Shown here piece by piece: positions 6,845 through 14,713 of a stretch of 40,391 nt of DNA; positions within the stretch are counted from its first letter, which is position 1; each line of letters opens with the position of its first letter. The stretch covers positions 1 to 40,391 of the forward strand of contig JADIYW010000017.1 of the NCBI GenBank assembly GCA_016705125.1. The letters run 5' to 3'. The DNA is from Bacteroidota bacterium (GTDB lineage Bacteria; Bacteroidota; Bacteroidia; Chitinophagales; JADIYW01). The translations under genes and the position numbers were made by a program. Below the pieces are notes generated by a model, which was not told the origin of the DNA, did not search any database, and saw nothing but the letters and a program-made list of their open reading frames with translations.

Positions 6845-7483
6845 TTATAAATTTCCCGAAAGAAGCATTTGTACTATTCCAATTAGGAAACCAAGAACGG
6901 CACCTACTATTTCGATAAATTTAAATTCTTTACCCGTAATGGCAAGCAGCAGGTCTTCTAATTTTTGATCGGAAAAATTACTTACCTTATCAAAAACCAT
7001 CTGTTTGATATCTACTTTCTCTTTAATTTTGTCGATATAATTGCCAATTACACCCGGAAGTGCCATTTCAATTTCGTCAACGGCCATTTGGTGTAGGTTT
7101 TGTATAAATTTTTCTGAAATAAATGCTTTGGCTATAGGCATATTTTCTACTTTTTCTCTGATAATTCGTTCTACATGTATAGATATTTCATCTTTAAAAT
7201 TGGCCATTGCAGTGGGTTCTTGTAATTTGCCTTTTATATCTTCAAAAGAAATTAAGTCTTTTTGAACCACATCGCCCAATTTGGTGGCAATCCTTGATTT
7301 GTTTTTAGGAAAAACACCGTGGAGGGTGAAAATTTTTAAATTAATTGGTTTGCGTGGATGGAATAACATCTTTATAGCAACATAATTTGTTATCCAGCCA
7401 ATAAAGGCACCAATAATTGGAATGAGCCAAAATTTTATGTCTGCAAAGGTAATTAAAGCAAAAGAATAATTTATTGATTCCAT
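6845..7483 (-). CDS. DUF445 family membrane protein
   Basis: A 212-residue protein with an N-terminal membrane segment (FWLIPIIGAFIGWITNYVAIKMLF, residues ~18-41) carrying the GAxIGWxTNxxAIKMLFxP signature of DUF445, a long helical middle (KLGDVVQKDLISFEDIKGKL..., HVERIIREKVENMPIAKAFI), and a C-terminal membrane segment (IEIVGAVLGFLIGIVQMLL). The biochemical role of the family is not established. The start overlaps the end of pyrE by 13 bp, which implies co-transcription and translational coupling with pyrE. No regulatory site is visible between them. Confidence 0.88.
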   Translation of the reverse strand: MESINYSFALITFADIKFWLIPIIGAFIGWITNYVAIKMLFHPRKPINLKIFTLHGVFPKNKSRIATKLGDVVQKDLISFEDIKGKLQEPTAMANFKDEISIHVERIIREKVENMPIAKAFISEKFIQNLHQMAVDEIEMALPGVIGNYIDKIKEKVDIKQMVFDKVSNFSDQKLEDLLLAITGKEFKFIEIVGAVLGFLIGIVQMLLSGNL

Positions 7484-8109
7484 GTATCTGGATTATTTCG
7501 CCACAATATTAGTGTTTCTAAAACATCTTTTTCAATAAATCCTTTTTTTAGAGCAATTTTCGTCAAAACTTCATAGTTCGTTAAAGTTTTTAAAACAACT
7601 TCTTTTTGTCCAAACTTTTCAATTGCCATCGGAAAACCATAAGTGTAAATGGCCAACATGCCTATAATTTGAGCGCCTTGAGCGCGTAAATCGTCTACTG
7701 CTTGCAAACTGCTCATTCCAGTGGAAATGACATCTTCAACCACCAAAACTCTTGCATTTTCGGGCAAATCGCCTTCAATGGTGTTTTTCATTCCATGCTC
7801 CTTAGGCTTGCTACGCACATAGACGAAGGGCAAATTGAGTTGGTCGGCCAAAATTGCCCCCCAAGCAATACCCGCCGTAGCCACACCTGCAATGCAATTG
7901 AAATCGGAAAATTGATTTTTGGCCATTTCATAAATTCCAGTTTTTACCAAATCGCGAACAATTGGATACGACAAAATTTTTCGATTATCGCAGTAAACGG
8001 GAGATTTCCACCCACTTGCCCATGTAAATGGATTTTGCGGACTCATTCTAATTGCCTTTATTTGCAATAAATTATCAATTAACTGTTCGGCTAAACTTAA
8101 ATTTTCCAT
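7471..8109 (-). CDS. pyrE: Orotate phosphoribosyltransferase
   Basis: Couples orotate to PRPP to give orotidine 5'-monophosphate in de novo pyrimidine synthesis. Key segments: FTWASGWKSPVYCDNRKILSYP (N-terminal hood and flexible region), CIAGVATAGIAWGAILAD, YVRSKPKEHGMKN (the catalytic Lys-rich loop), and the PRPP-binding motif VLVVEDVISTGMSS. At 212 residues it matches the family. The start ATG at 8107-8109 is supported by the typical N-terminus leading into LLQIKAIRMSPQNPFTWASGWKSP. Its start codon is only 2 bp from the start of the divergent NUDIX gene, so its promoter must lie inside that gene. The 3' end overlaps the DUF445 gene. Confidence 0.96.
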   Translation of the reverse strand: MENLSLAEQLIDNLLQIKAIRMSPQNPFTWASGWKSPVYCDNRKILSYPIVRDLVKTGIYEMAKNQFSDFNCIAGVATAGIAWGAILADQLNLPFVYVRSKPKEHGMKNTIEGDLPENARVLVVEDVISTGMSSLQAVDDLRAQGAQIIGMLAIYTYGFPMAIEKFGQKEVVLKTLTNYEVLTKIALKKGFIEKDVLETLILWRNNPDTWNQ

Positions 8110-8111
8110 AT

Positions 8112-8756
8112 ATGACTCAAAAGTATAAATTTTTCATAAATAATAAGCTTTTATTCCTTGTTGAAAATCCAATAAATGTGGATGAATTTATGGAAAATCC
8201 AACTGAATTTATCGTTAAACCATTCGAATTAGATGATTTACAAAATTATATAGAGGTCATTTTAGGCGATAAAAATGGCAGTAATTGGATACTTTATGGT
8301 GCTGAGGTAGAAAAAAATAAATTGCATTTTTTTGAGTATTTTAAAGTAATCAGAGCGGCAGGTGGTGTTGTGGTAAATGAGCAAAATGAAATTATGTTGA
8401 TTCATCGGCGCGGTTTCTGGGATTTACCAAAGGGCAAAATGGAAAAGGATGAAACCCTTGAAGAAACTGCTGTTCGGGAGGTAATTGAAGAAACGGGTAT
8501 TTCGGGAATTACCCTTTTAAGTCCCATTTATTATAAAGGATTAGACAATAAATGTACTTTTCATTCTTATTTTGAAAAAGAAAAATGGATTTTGAAGGAA
8601 AGTTATTGGTACAGAATGGAAACCAATTTTGATGGACAGCTAATTCCTCAAACGGAGGAAGATATTGAACAAGTAAAATGGGTTAATAAAATGGATTTGC
8701 CCCAGTATTACGACAATATGTATTTGTCGATTATTGAAGTTCTAAAAAATTACTAG
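8112..8756 (+). CDS. NUDIX hydrolase
   Basis: Hydrolyses a nucleoside diphosphate linked to another moiety; substrate unknown. The full Nudix box is present: GKMEKDETLEETAVREVIEETGI fits G-x5-E-x7-REUxEExGU. It is preceded by VIRAAGGVVVNEQNEIMLIHRRGFWDLPKG, the usual beta-strand entry. Residues 1-75 form an N-terminal extension of unknown role (KYKFFINNKLLFLVENP). ATG at 8112 is chosen over an in-frame upstream ATG (8052), because the latter would run far into pyrE and add unconserved residues. It lies head-to-head with pyrE (2 bp gap) and its 3' end overlaps coaD by 26 bp in antiparallel orientation. Confidence 0.92.
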   Translation: MTQKYKFFINNKLLFLVENPINVDEFMENPTEFIVKPFELDDLQNYIEVILGDKNGSNWILYGAEVEKNKLHFFEYFKVIRAAGGVVVNEQNEIMLIHRRGFWDLPKGKMEKDETLEETAVREVIEETGISGITLLSPIYYKGLDNKCTFHSYFEKEKWILKESYWYRMETNFDGQLIPQTEEDIEQVKWVNKMDLPQYYDNMYLSIIEVLKNY

Positions 8757-9216
8757 GAATTTTAACGGATGAAGGGACGAATTGAGTAACATCGCCTTTG
8801 CCCAAAATAATTTCCCGAACGATTGTGCTTGAAATGGAACTTAAATCAGGTTTGGCAGTCATCAAAATGGTTTCTACACCTGGCATCATGGCGTTGTTTA
8901 AGTGAGCGATAGTTTTTTCGTATTCAAAATCGGATGAATTGCGAATTCCACGAATGATATAATTTGCACCAGCAGATTTGCAATAGTTAATTGTTAGTCC
9001 TACATAGGTTTCGACCCTAATTTTGGGTTCATCATTAAATGCGTTTTTTATCCATTCCAACCTCATTTCCAGGGGAAACAAATACTTTTTTTGGTTATTT
9101 ACACCAATTGCTATTATAATCTCATCAAAAAGGGGTAATGCTCTTTTTACAATATCGCAATGCCCAATAGTAATTGGGTCGAAAGAACCTGGAAAAATGG
9201 CTATTTTATTGTTCAT
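8731..9216 (-). CDS. coaD: Phosphopantetheine adenylyltransferase
   Basis: Transfers AMP from ATP to 4'-phosphopantetheine, giving dephospho-CoA in coenzyme A synthesis. The nucleotidyltransferase signature is IAIFPGSFDPITIGHCDIV (TIGH serving as the HxGH-type motif), followed by AIGVNNQKKYLFPLEMRLEWI, IIRGIRNSSDFEYEKTIAHLN and the C-terminal ISSTIVREI. The ATG at 9216 gives 161 residues, matching the family (~160). An ATG 45 bp upstream would add an unconserved extension inside rsmD. The start overlaps the rsmD stop by 11 bp, so rsmD and coaD are likely translated from the same message. Confidence 0.95.
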   Translation of the reverse strand: MNNKIAIFPGSFDPITIGHCDIVKRALPLFDEIIIAIGVNNQKKYLFPLEMRLEWIKNAFNDEPKIRVETYVGLTINYCKSAGANYIIRGIRNSSDFEYEKTIAHLNNAMMPGVETILMTAKPDLSSISSTIVREIILGKGDVTQFVPSSVKIPSNFLELQ

Positions 9217-9763
9217 TTTTAAATATTTCATGTGTGAAGAACCAAAAATGGGTTTGCCCATAATTATTTACCCTTAACAAATTTGGATGCTCGGTATAAT
9301 TGTGCGTGCCTGATGTTTCTAAAACAAACCAACCCTCTTTTTTAAGTAAATTACTTTGTAAAACTAAGTCGGGTAATTCATCTATGCATGTTAATGCATA
9401 AGGTGGGCCAGCAAAAATGAAGTCGTACGACTTGGGATCGTTTCTCAAATGCACTAAAGCATCTCCTTTAATAATTTTTGCCACTTCATCCATTTTAATT
9501 TCGGCGGCTATTTTTTTTATAAAACCTATGCTTATGGCCGACAAATCTACTAAAGTCAAGTCTGTACAACCTCTGCTGTATAATTCAAATGAAATATTTC
9601 CGGTTCCTGCAAACACATCTAAAGTAGAAATTTCCTCAAAATCGAAATGGTTCATCAGAATATTGAATAATGCCTCTTTGGCAATATCAGTGGTAGGTCG
9701 GGCAGGAATATTTGAAGGTGGCGAAAACCTTTTTCCTCTAAAAAGACCGCTGTGAATCCTCAT
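9206..9763 (-). CDS. rsmD: 16S rRNA (guanine-N2-)-methyltransferase RsmD
   Basis: Class I SAM-dependent methyltransferase family that methylates G966 of 16S rRNA. It has the family N-terminus MRIHSGLFRGKRFSPP, RPTTDIAKEALFNIL, the SAM-binding LDVFAGTGNISFELYSRG, and a motif-IV region DFIFAGPPYAL. In the family this motif is normally (D/N)PPY; here the first position reads Gly119 (codon GGC at 9407-9409). An Asp codon would need only one base change, so this may be a sequence error, a true variant, or loss of activity. The length of 185 is typical. It overlaps DUF3822 upstream by 4 bp (ATGA) and coaD downstream by 11 bp: a three-gene operon. Confidence 0.9.
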   Translation of the reverse strand: MRIHSGLFRGKRFSPPSNIPARPTTDIAKEALFNILMNHFDFEEISTLDVFAGTGNISFELYSRGCTDLTLVDLSAISIGFIKKIAAEIKMDEVAKIIKGDALVHLRNDPKSYDFIFAGPPYALTCIDELPDLVLQSNLLKKEGWFVLETSGTHNYTEHPNLLRVNNYGQTHFWFFTHEIFKNEQ

Positions 9764-10587
9764 CTAATAAGGTTTAAAAGATTTTGAAAATAATTGGGCG
9801 CTAAATCTTTCAACAAAATAGATTGTTTTTGTTTTGCAGTGGATGGCGCAATTCGGACATTACGTATAAATCCAAAAAGAGTTTGAAATAAGGGAGATTC
9901 AGTTTCAATAAATCCATACAATAAAAGCGGAATGGAATTTCTGTCCAAATTTAATTCTTTATAGGCAAGTACAATGAAATATAGTAAATCTTCCTTAGTT
10001 TCGAATTTGAATTTATTGAAAAATTGAGGTTTTCCGCATTTTGAATGGCAAATAGAAAGATCATTTCCAAATATTTGAGCCATCAAAAACTCATGGTCTT
10101 TGGGTAAAAATTGTGCTTCTTTTATAAAACCAAAATCACCAAAATAGAATTCCTTTTTTTCAAAGAAATTGATAAGGATATACCAAATTGTTTTTTTAAT
10201 AGAAAAATGGATATAAAAATCGGAATCAATTACTGAACACAATAAAATTTCTTTTTCTTTATTAAAATCGTTTAATAAGGAAAATGCTTCTTGAACGTCA
10301 GTAACTTCTTTGGGTAAAATGATGAATTTATTGGTGTGAATGCCAATGTTAATGGTGTTAAAATGGAAATTAAGCACTTTTTGGTGATTGAATAGCCAGT
10401 TTTTAAGCATTTCATCGTTTATTTCACTTGAAGGGTGGGTAATCAATTCGGAATTAAATGAAATAAATGCGCCCTTTTCTCTATCATAAATGGCAAAAGC
10501 GAACCAATTCGGATGAATTTGTATACAAAGCTCGTCACTCGGTTTATAAATATTTTGATGATCCGTTTCTAAATTAATTTGATACAC
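9760..10587 (-). CDS. DUF3822 family protein
   Basis: A 275-residue cytosolic protein of a Bacteroidota family usually found directly upstream of rsmD. It has a weak actin-like/ASKHA two-lobe pattern: LCIQIHPNWFAFAIYDREKGAFISFNSE at the N-terminus, FYIHFSIKKTIWYILINFFEKKEFYFGDF in the middle, then a second half with LLLYGFIETESPLFQTLFGFIRNVRI. The molecular function of DUF3822 is not established. It ends in an ATGA overlap with rsmD, so the pair is probably translationally coupled. It is divergent from sucC, with about 100 bp between start codons. Confidence 0.85.
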   Translation of the reverse strand: MYQINLETDHQNIYKPSDELCIQIHPNWFAFAIYDREKGAFISFNSELITHPSSEINDEMLKNWLFNHQKVLNFHFNTINIGIHTNKFIILPKEVTDVQEAFSLLNDFNKEKEILLCSVIDSDFYIHFSIKKTIWYILINFFEKKEFYFGDFGFIKEAQFLPKDHEFLMAQIFGNDLSICHSKCGKPQFFNKFKFETKEDLLYFIVLAYKELNLDRNSIPLLLYGFIETESPLFQTLFGFIRNVRIAPSTAKQKQSILLKDLAPNYFQNLLNLIR

Positions 10588-10663
10588 TATACATTTATTA
10601 AAGTGTGTAAAATTATAAATTTACAATGGGAGTTTTTTATTTTTTTTTAATTAATCAAAAAGT

Positions 10664-10671
10664 TACATTTG
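10664..10671 (+). promoter_or_regulatory. Bacteroidota -7 promoter box for sucC
   Basis: TACATTTG fits the TAnnTTTG -7 consensus and lies 20 bp before the sucC ATG, leaving a short leader containing AAAGGAAACG. No clear TTTG -33 element is seen in the upstream T-rich tract. Confidence 0.55.
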
Positions 10672-10690
10672 TACACAAAAAAAGGAAACG

Positions 10691-11881
10691 ATGAATTTAC
10701 ATGAATATCAAGGCAAATTAATATTAAAAAATTTTGGAGTTAGAATTCAGGAAGGTATTGCGGTAGATACGCCAGAAGGCGCTGTTGCAGCTGCTCGTGA
10801 ATTGAAGGAGCTTACAAATACTGGAATTTGGGTAATTAAAGCGCAGGTGCATGCAGGTGGCAGAGGTAAGGGTGGAGGCGTAAAAGTAGCAAAAAACCTA
10901 GATGAAGTAAAAGAAAAGGCAGAGGCAATGTTAGGAATGACACTTGTAACACCTCAAACTGGCCCAAGTGGAAAAATAGTTCATAAGGTTTTAATTGCTG
11001 CAGATGCCTATTATCCGGGTGAATCAGAAACAAAAGAGTTCTATTTGAGTGTTCTTTTGGATAGAAAGAAAGAATGTAATGTAATTGTTTATTCCACTGA
11101 AGGCGGAATGGATATTGAAGAAGTGGCAGAAACGCATCCTGAGGCTATACAAAAAGAATGGATTGATCCAGAATTGGGATTGCAAGCTTTTCAAGCAAGA
11201 AGAATCGCATTCAATTTGGGTTTGTCGGGTGTGGCTTTTAAAGAAATGGTAAATTGTGTTCAAAATCTTTATAATGCATATACGCACTCTGAGGCTTCAA
11301 TGTTGGAAATTAATCCGCTTTTAAAAACATCTGATAACAAAATTGTGGCAGTTGATTGTAAAGTAGGGTTGGATGAAAATGCCTTATTTAGACATCCTGA
11401 TTTGGCTACATTAAGGGATATTATGGAAGAAGATCCTACAGAAGTAGAAGCTGGGCAGTCTAATTTGAATTATGTAAAATTAGATGGAAATGTTGGCTGT
11501 ATGGTAAATGGAGCAGGACTAGCAATGGCTACAATGGATATTATAAAATTAAGTGGGGGAGAACCAGCCAACTTTTTGGATGTAGGTGGAACTGCGAATG
11601 CAAAAACGGTAGAAGCTGGTTTTAGGATAATATTAAAAGACCCAAATGTAAAAGCGATTTTAATTAATATTTTTGGTGGAATTGTACGTTGTGATAGAGT
11701 TGCACAGGGCGTTGTAGATGCTTACAATAATATAGGTGAAATAAAAATTCCAATAATAGTGCGACTACAAGGCACAAATGCTGAAGAAGGGAAAGCAATT
11801 ATCGACAATTCAGGATTAAAAGTTAGGTCAGCTATTTTGCTAAAAGAAGCAGCAGATATTGTAAAAGAAGTAGTAGGGTAA
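10691..11881 (+). CDS. sucC: Succinate-CoA ligase [ADP/GDP-forming] subunit beta
   Basis: The beta subunit of succinyl-CoA synthetase binds nucleotide and succinate and works with the alpha subunit (SucD) in the TCA cycle. The protein starts MNLHEYQGKLILKNFGV, has an ATP-grasp fold with VHAGGRGKGGGVKVAK, EINPLLKT (metal/nucleotide site) and AVDCKVGLDENALFRHPDL, then the CoA-ligase domain with the loop NGAGLAMATMDIIKLSGGEPANFLDVGG and NIFGGIVRCDRVAQGV. At 396 residues it is close to the usual ~390. A promoter box lies 20 bp upstream. No sucD follows: the next gene is the surface protein after a 438 bp AT-rich gap, so sucD must lie elsewhere. Confidence 0.97.
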   Translation: MNLHEYQGKLILKNFGVRIQEGIAVDTPEGAVAAARELKELTNTGIWVIKAQVHAGGRGKGGGVKVAKNLDEVKEKAEAMLGMTLVTPQTGPSGKIVHKVLIAADAYYPGESETKEFYLSVLLDRKKECNVIVYSTEGGMDIEEVAETHPEAIQKEWIDPELGLQAFQARRIAFNLGLSGVAFKEMVNCVQNLYNAYTHSEASMLEINPLLKTSDNKIVAVDCKVGLDENALFRHPDLATLRDIMEEDPTEVEAGQSNLNYVKLDGNVGCMVNGAGLAMATMDIIKLSGGEPANFLDVGGTANAKTVEAGFRIILKDPNVKAILINIFGGIVRCDRVAQGVVDAYNNIGEIKIPIIVRLQGTNAEEGKAIIDNSGLKVRSAILLKEAADIVKEVVG

Positions 11882-12319
11882 TTTTTTAGGCTATTTTACT
11901 TTCTTTATCTATTTCTATTATAAGTGAATTTATAATATTACCTTTTTTTTGCATTTTTTTTAAAAATTTGTAGTATTCATTTTTCTGTTTTTTATTGACA
12001 ATTCAATAAAATTGTAATACTTAAGTTAATGATTAATTAATAATTTTAATTCATTAAGTTAAAAATAAGGTCTTTGTATTATTTGTTGATTTTTATTTGA
12101 GATATTTTATTTGATTAAAATTATCAATTTTGTAAATTTTTGCTCAAAAATTTGTGTCTTTTGTCACATTTTTATTTTTTAAGTACAAATTTTACATATT
12201 TTAATAAGTTTAATTCCAATAAGGATAATTATTTTAAATATTAATTGACTATTAACCAATAATCATCGTATTTTTAACTTTATTAATTAAAAGAAAATTG
12301 TAATCTAGACCTTGGAAGT
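11882..12319. other. AT-rich intergenic region, no gene seen
   Basis: 438 bp between sucC and the adhesin gene. Very AT-rich, with many TTAATTAA-like and T-rich stretches. I see no ORF, no clear sucC terminator hairpin and no full TAnnTTTG box close to the adhesin start. The long 5' region could hold the adhesin promoter and a leader, but I cannot point to it. Confidence 0.5.
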
Positions 12320-14713
12320 ATGAGATTTGTATTGTTTTTTCTCTTTTTACTTCCCCTCAATTTTATTAATGGAGCGCCACCAGATCCTCCAGTAATAGAT
12401 GATATTGGAATTTGTAGTGGAACTACAGGTACTTTAACGCCTTCATATCCAAGTGGAGTTACCTTTAATTGGTATACCTCATCAAATGTTTTTTTATTTA
12501 GTGGAGATCCTTTCGTTACGCCCATCCTAAATACTACCACAACTTATAAAGTAGAAAGTCAAAATTCAGATGGTGTAAGTACTAAAACTTCTGTTGATGT
12601 AGTTGTTTTTCCAATTCCTGATAATCCAACTGTTAATGGTGAAAATATATGTCCAAATCAGACTGCAACTTTAACCCCTTCCGGTCCTTCTGGTGTTATT
12701 TTTAAATGGTATGATGCTGCTACCAATGGAAATTTGTTATTTACTGGCTCTTCTTTTACAACGCCTAATTTAAGTTCCCTAGAAACTTATTATGTTCAAA
12801 GTGAGACAACAAATGATTGTAAAAGTCTTTTGAGGACTTCAGTGACTGTTTCTATTATTTCAAATCCCAATCCTCCAACAGTCATTGGCACGAGTATTTG
12901 CAGTGGACAAACGGCTATGCTTACACCAAGTGCTCCATCAGGTGTTACGTTCAATTGGTACGATGCTGCATCGAATGGCAATTTATTGTTTAGTGGTTCT
13001 ACGTTTACCACACCAACACTAAATAGCAATACAACGTATTATGTAGAATCAGAAAATGGTTCTGGTTGCAAAAGCACTAGAACATCAGTAACGGTTACCA
13101 TCGATGCTGCTCCCTCAAGTCCAACAGTCATTGGCACGAGTATTTGCAGTGGACAAACGGCTATGCTTACACCAAGTGCTCCATCAGGTGTTACGTTCAA
13201 TTGGTACGATGCTGCATCGAATGGCAATTTATTGTTTAGTGGTTCTACGTTTACAACACCAACACTAAATAGCAATACAACGTATTATGTAGAATCAGAA
13301 AATGGTTCTGGTTGCAAAAGCACTAGAACATCAGTAACGGTTACCATCGATGCTGCTCCCTCAAGTCCAACAGTCATTGGCACGAGTATTTGCAGTGGAC
13401 AAACGGCTATGCTTACACCAAGTGCTCCATCAGGTGTTACGTTCAATTGGTACGATGCTGCATCGAATGGCAATTTATTGTTTAGTGGTTCTACGTTTAC
13501 CACACCAACACTAAATAGCAATACAACGTATTATGTAGAATCAGAAAATGGTTCTGGTTGCAAAAGCACTAGAACATCAGTAACGGTTACCATCGATGCT
13601 GCTCCCTCAAGTCCAACAGTCATTGGCACGAGTATTTGCAGTGGACAAACGGCTATGCTTACACCAAGTGCTCCATCAGGTGTTACGTTCAATTGGTACG
13701 ATGCTGCATCGAATGGCAATTTATTGTTTAGTGGTTCTACGTTTACAACACCAACACTAAATAGCAATACAACGTATTATGTAGAATCAGAAAATGGTTC
13801 TGGTTGCAAAAGCACTAGAACATCAGTAACAGTTACCATCGATGCTGCTCCCTCAAGTCCAACAGTCATTGGCACGAGTATTTGCAGTGGACAAACGGCT
13901 ATGCTTACACCAAGTGCTCCATCAGGTGTTACGTTCAATTGGTACGATGCTGCATCGAATGGCAATTTATTGTTTAGTGGTTCTACGTTTACCACACCAA
14001 CACTAAATAGCAATACAACGTATTATGTAGAATCAGAAAATGGTTCTGGTTGCAAAAGCACTAGAACATCAGTAACAGTTACCATCGATGCTGCTCCCTC
14101 AAGTCCAACAGTCAGTGGCACTAGTATTTGCAGTGGACAAACGGCTATGCTTACACCAAGTGCTCCATCAGGTGTTACGTTCAATTGGTACGATGCTGCA
14201 TCGAATGGCAATTTGCTTTTTAGTGGTTCTACGTTTACAACACCAACACTAAATAGCAATACAACGTATTATGTAGAATCAGAAAATGGTTCTGGTTGCA
14301 AAAGCACTAGAACATCAGTAACGGTTACCATCGATGCTGCTCCCTCAAGTCCAACAGTCATTGGCACGAGTATTTGCAGTGGACAAACGGCTATGCTTAC
14401 ACCAAGTGCACCATCAGGTGTTACGTTCAATTGGTACGATGCTGCATCGAATGGCAATTTATTGTTTAGTGGTTCTACGTTTACCACACCAACACTAAAT
14501 AGCAATACAACGTATTATGTAGAATCAGAAAATGGTTCTGGTTGCAAAAGCACTAGAACATCAGTAACGGTTACCATCGATGCTGCTCCCTCAAGTCCAA
14601 CAGTCAGTGGCACGAGTATTTGCAGTGGACAAACGGCTATGCTTACCAAGTCTCCACTCAGGGGTTACGTTCAATTGGTACGATGCTGCATCGAATGGCA
14701 ATTTATTGTTTAG
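12320..14713 (+). CDS. Adhesin open segment 1: signal peptide, 2 divergent and ~7 identical Ig-like units
   Basis: First uninterrupted frame of the adhesin, 797 residues. It carries the only start codon with a signal peptide, two divergent Ig-like domains (cysteine-containing ICSGTTGTL and ICPNQTATL) and the first seven complete 82-residue units. It ends out of frame after a net two-base loss near 14645 in the eighth unit. If the frameshift is real, the product would be a truncated, secreted Ig-repeat protein without any sorting domain. Confidence 0.6.
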   Translation: MRFVLFFLFLLPLNFINGAPPDPPVIDDIGICSGTTGTLTPSYPSGVTFNWYTSSNVFLFSGDPFVTPILNTTTTYKVESQNSDGVSTKTSVDVVVFPIPDNPTVNGENICPNQTATLTPSGPSGVIFKWYDAATNGNLLFTGSSFTTPNLSSLETYYVQSETTNDCKSLLRTSVTVSIISNPNPPTVIGTSICSGQTAMLTPSAPSGVTFNWYDAASNGNLLFSGSTFTTPTLNSNTTYYVESENGSGCKSTRTSVTVTIDAAPSSPTVIGTSICSGQTAMLTPSAPSGVTFNWYDAASNGNLLFSGSTFTTPTLNSNTTYYVESENGSGCKSTRTSVTVTIDAAPSSPTVIGTSICSGQTAMLTPSAPSGVTFNWYDAASNGNLLFSGSTFTTPTLNSNTTYYVESENGSGCKSTRTSVTVTIDAAPSSPTVIGTSICSGQTAMLTPSAPSGVTFNWYDAASNGNLLFSGSTFTTPTLNSNTTYYVESENGSGCKSTRTSVTVTIDAAPSSPTVIGTSICSGQTAMLTPSAPSGVTFNWYDAASNGNLLFSGSTFTTPTLNSNTTYYVESENGSGCKSTRTSVTVTIDAAPSSPTVSGTSICSGQTAMLTPSAPSGVTFNWYDAASNGNLLFSGSTFTTPTLNSNTTYYVESENGSGCKSTRTSVTVTIDAAPSSPTVIGTSICSGQTAMLTPSAPSGVTFNWYDAASNGNLLFSGSTFTTPTLNSNTTYYVESENGSGCKSTRTSVTVTIDAAPSSPTVSGTSICSGQTAMLTKSPLRGYVQLVRCCIEWQFIV

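Noticed and set aside
11882..12319. A small gene or sucD downstream of sucC
   Set aside because: No frame with plausible composition or SucD motifs. The region is AT-rich and full of stops.
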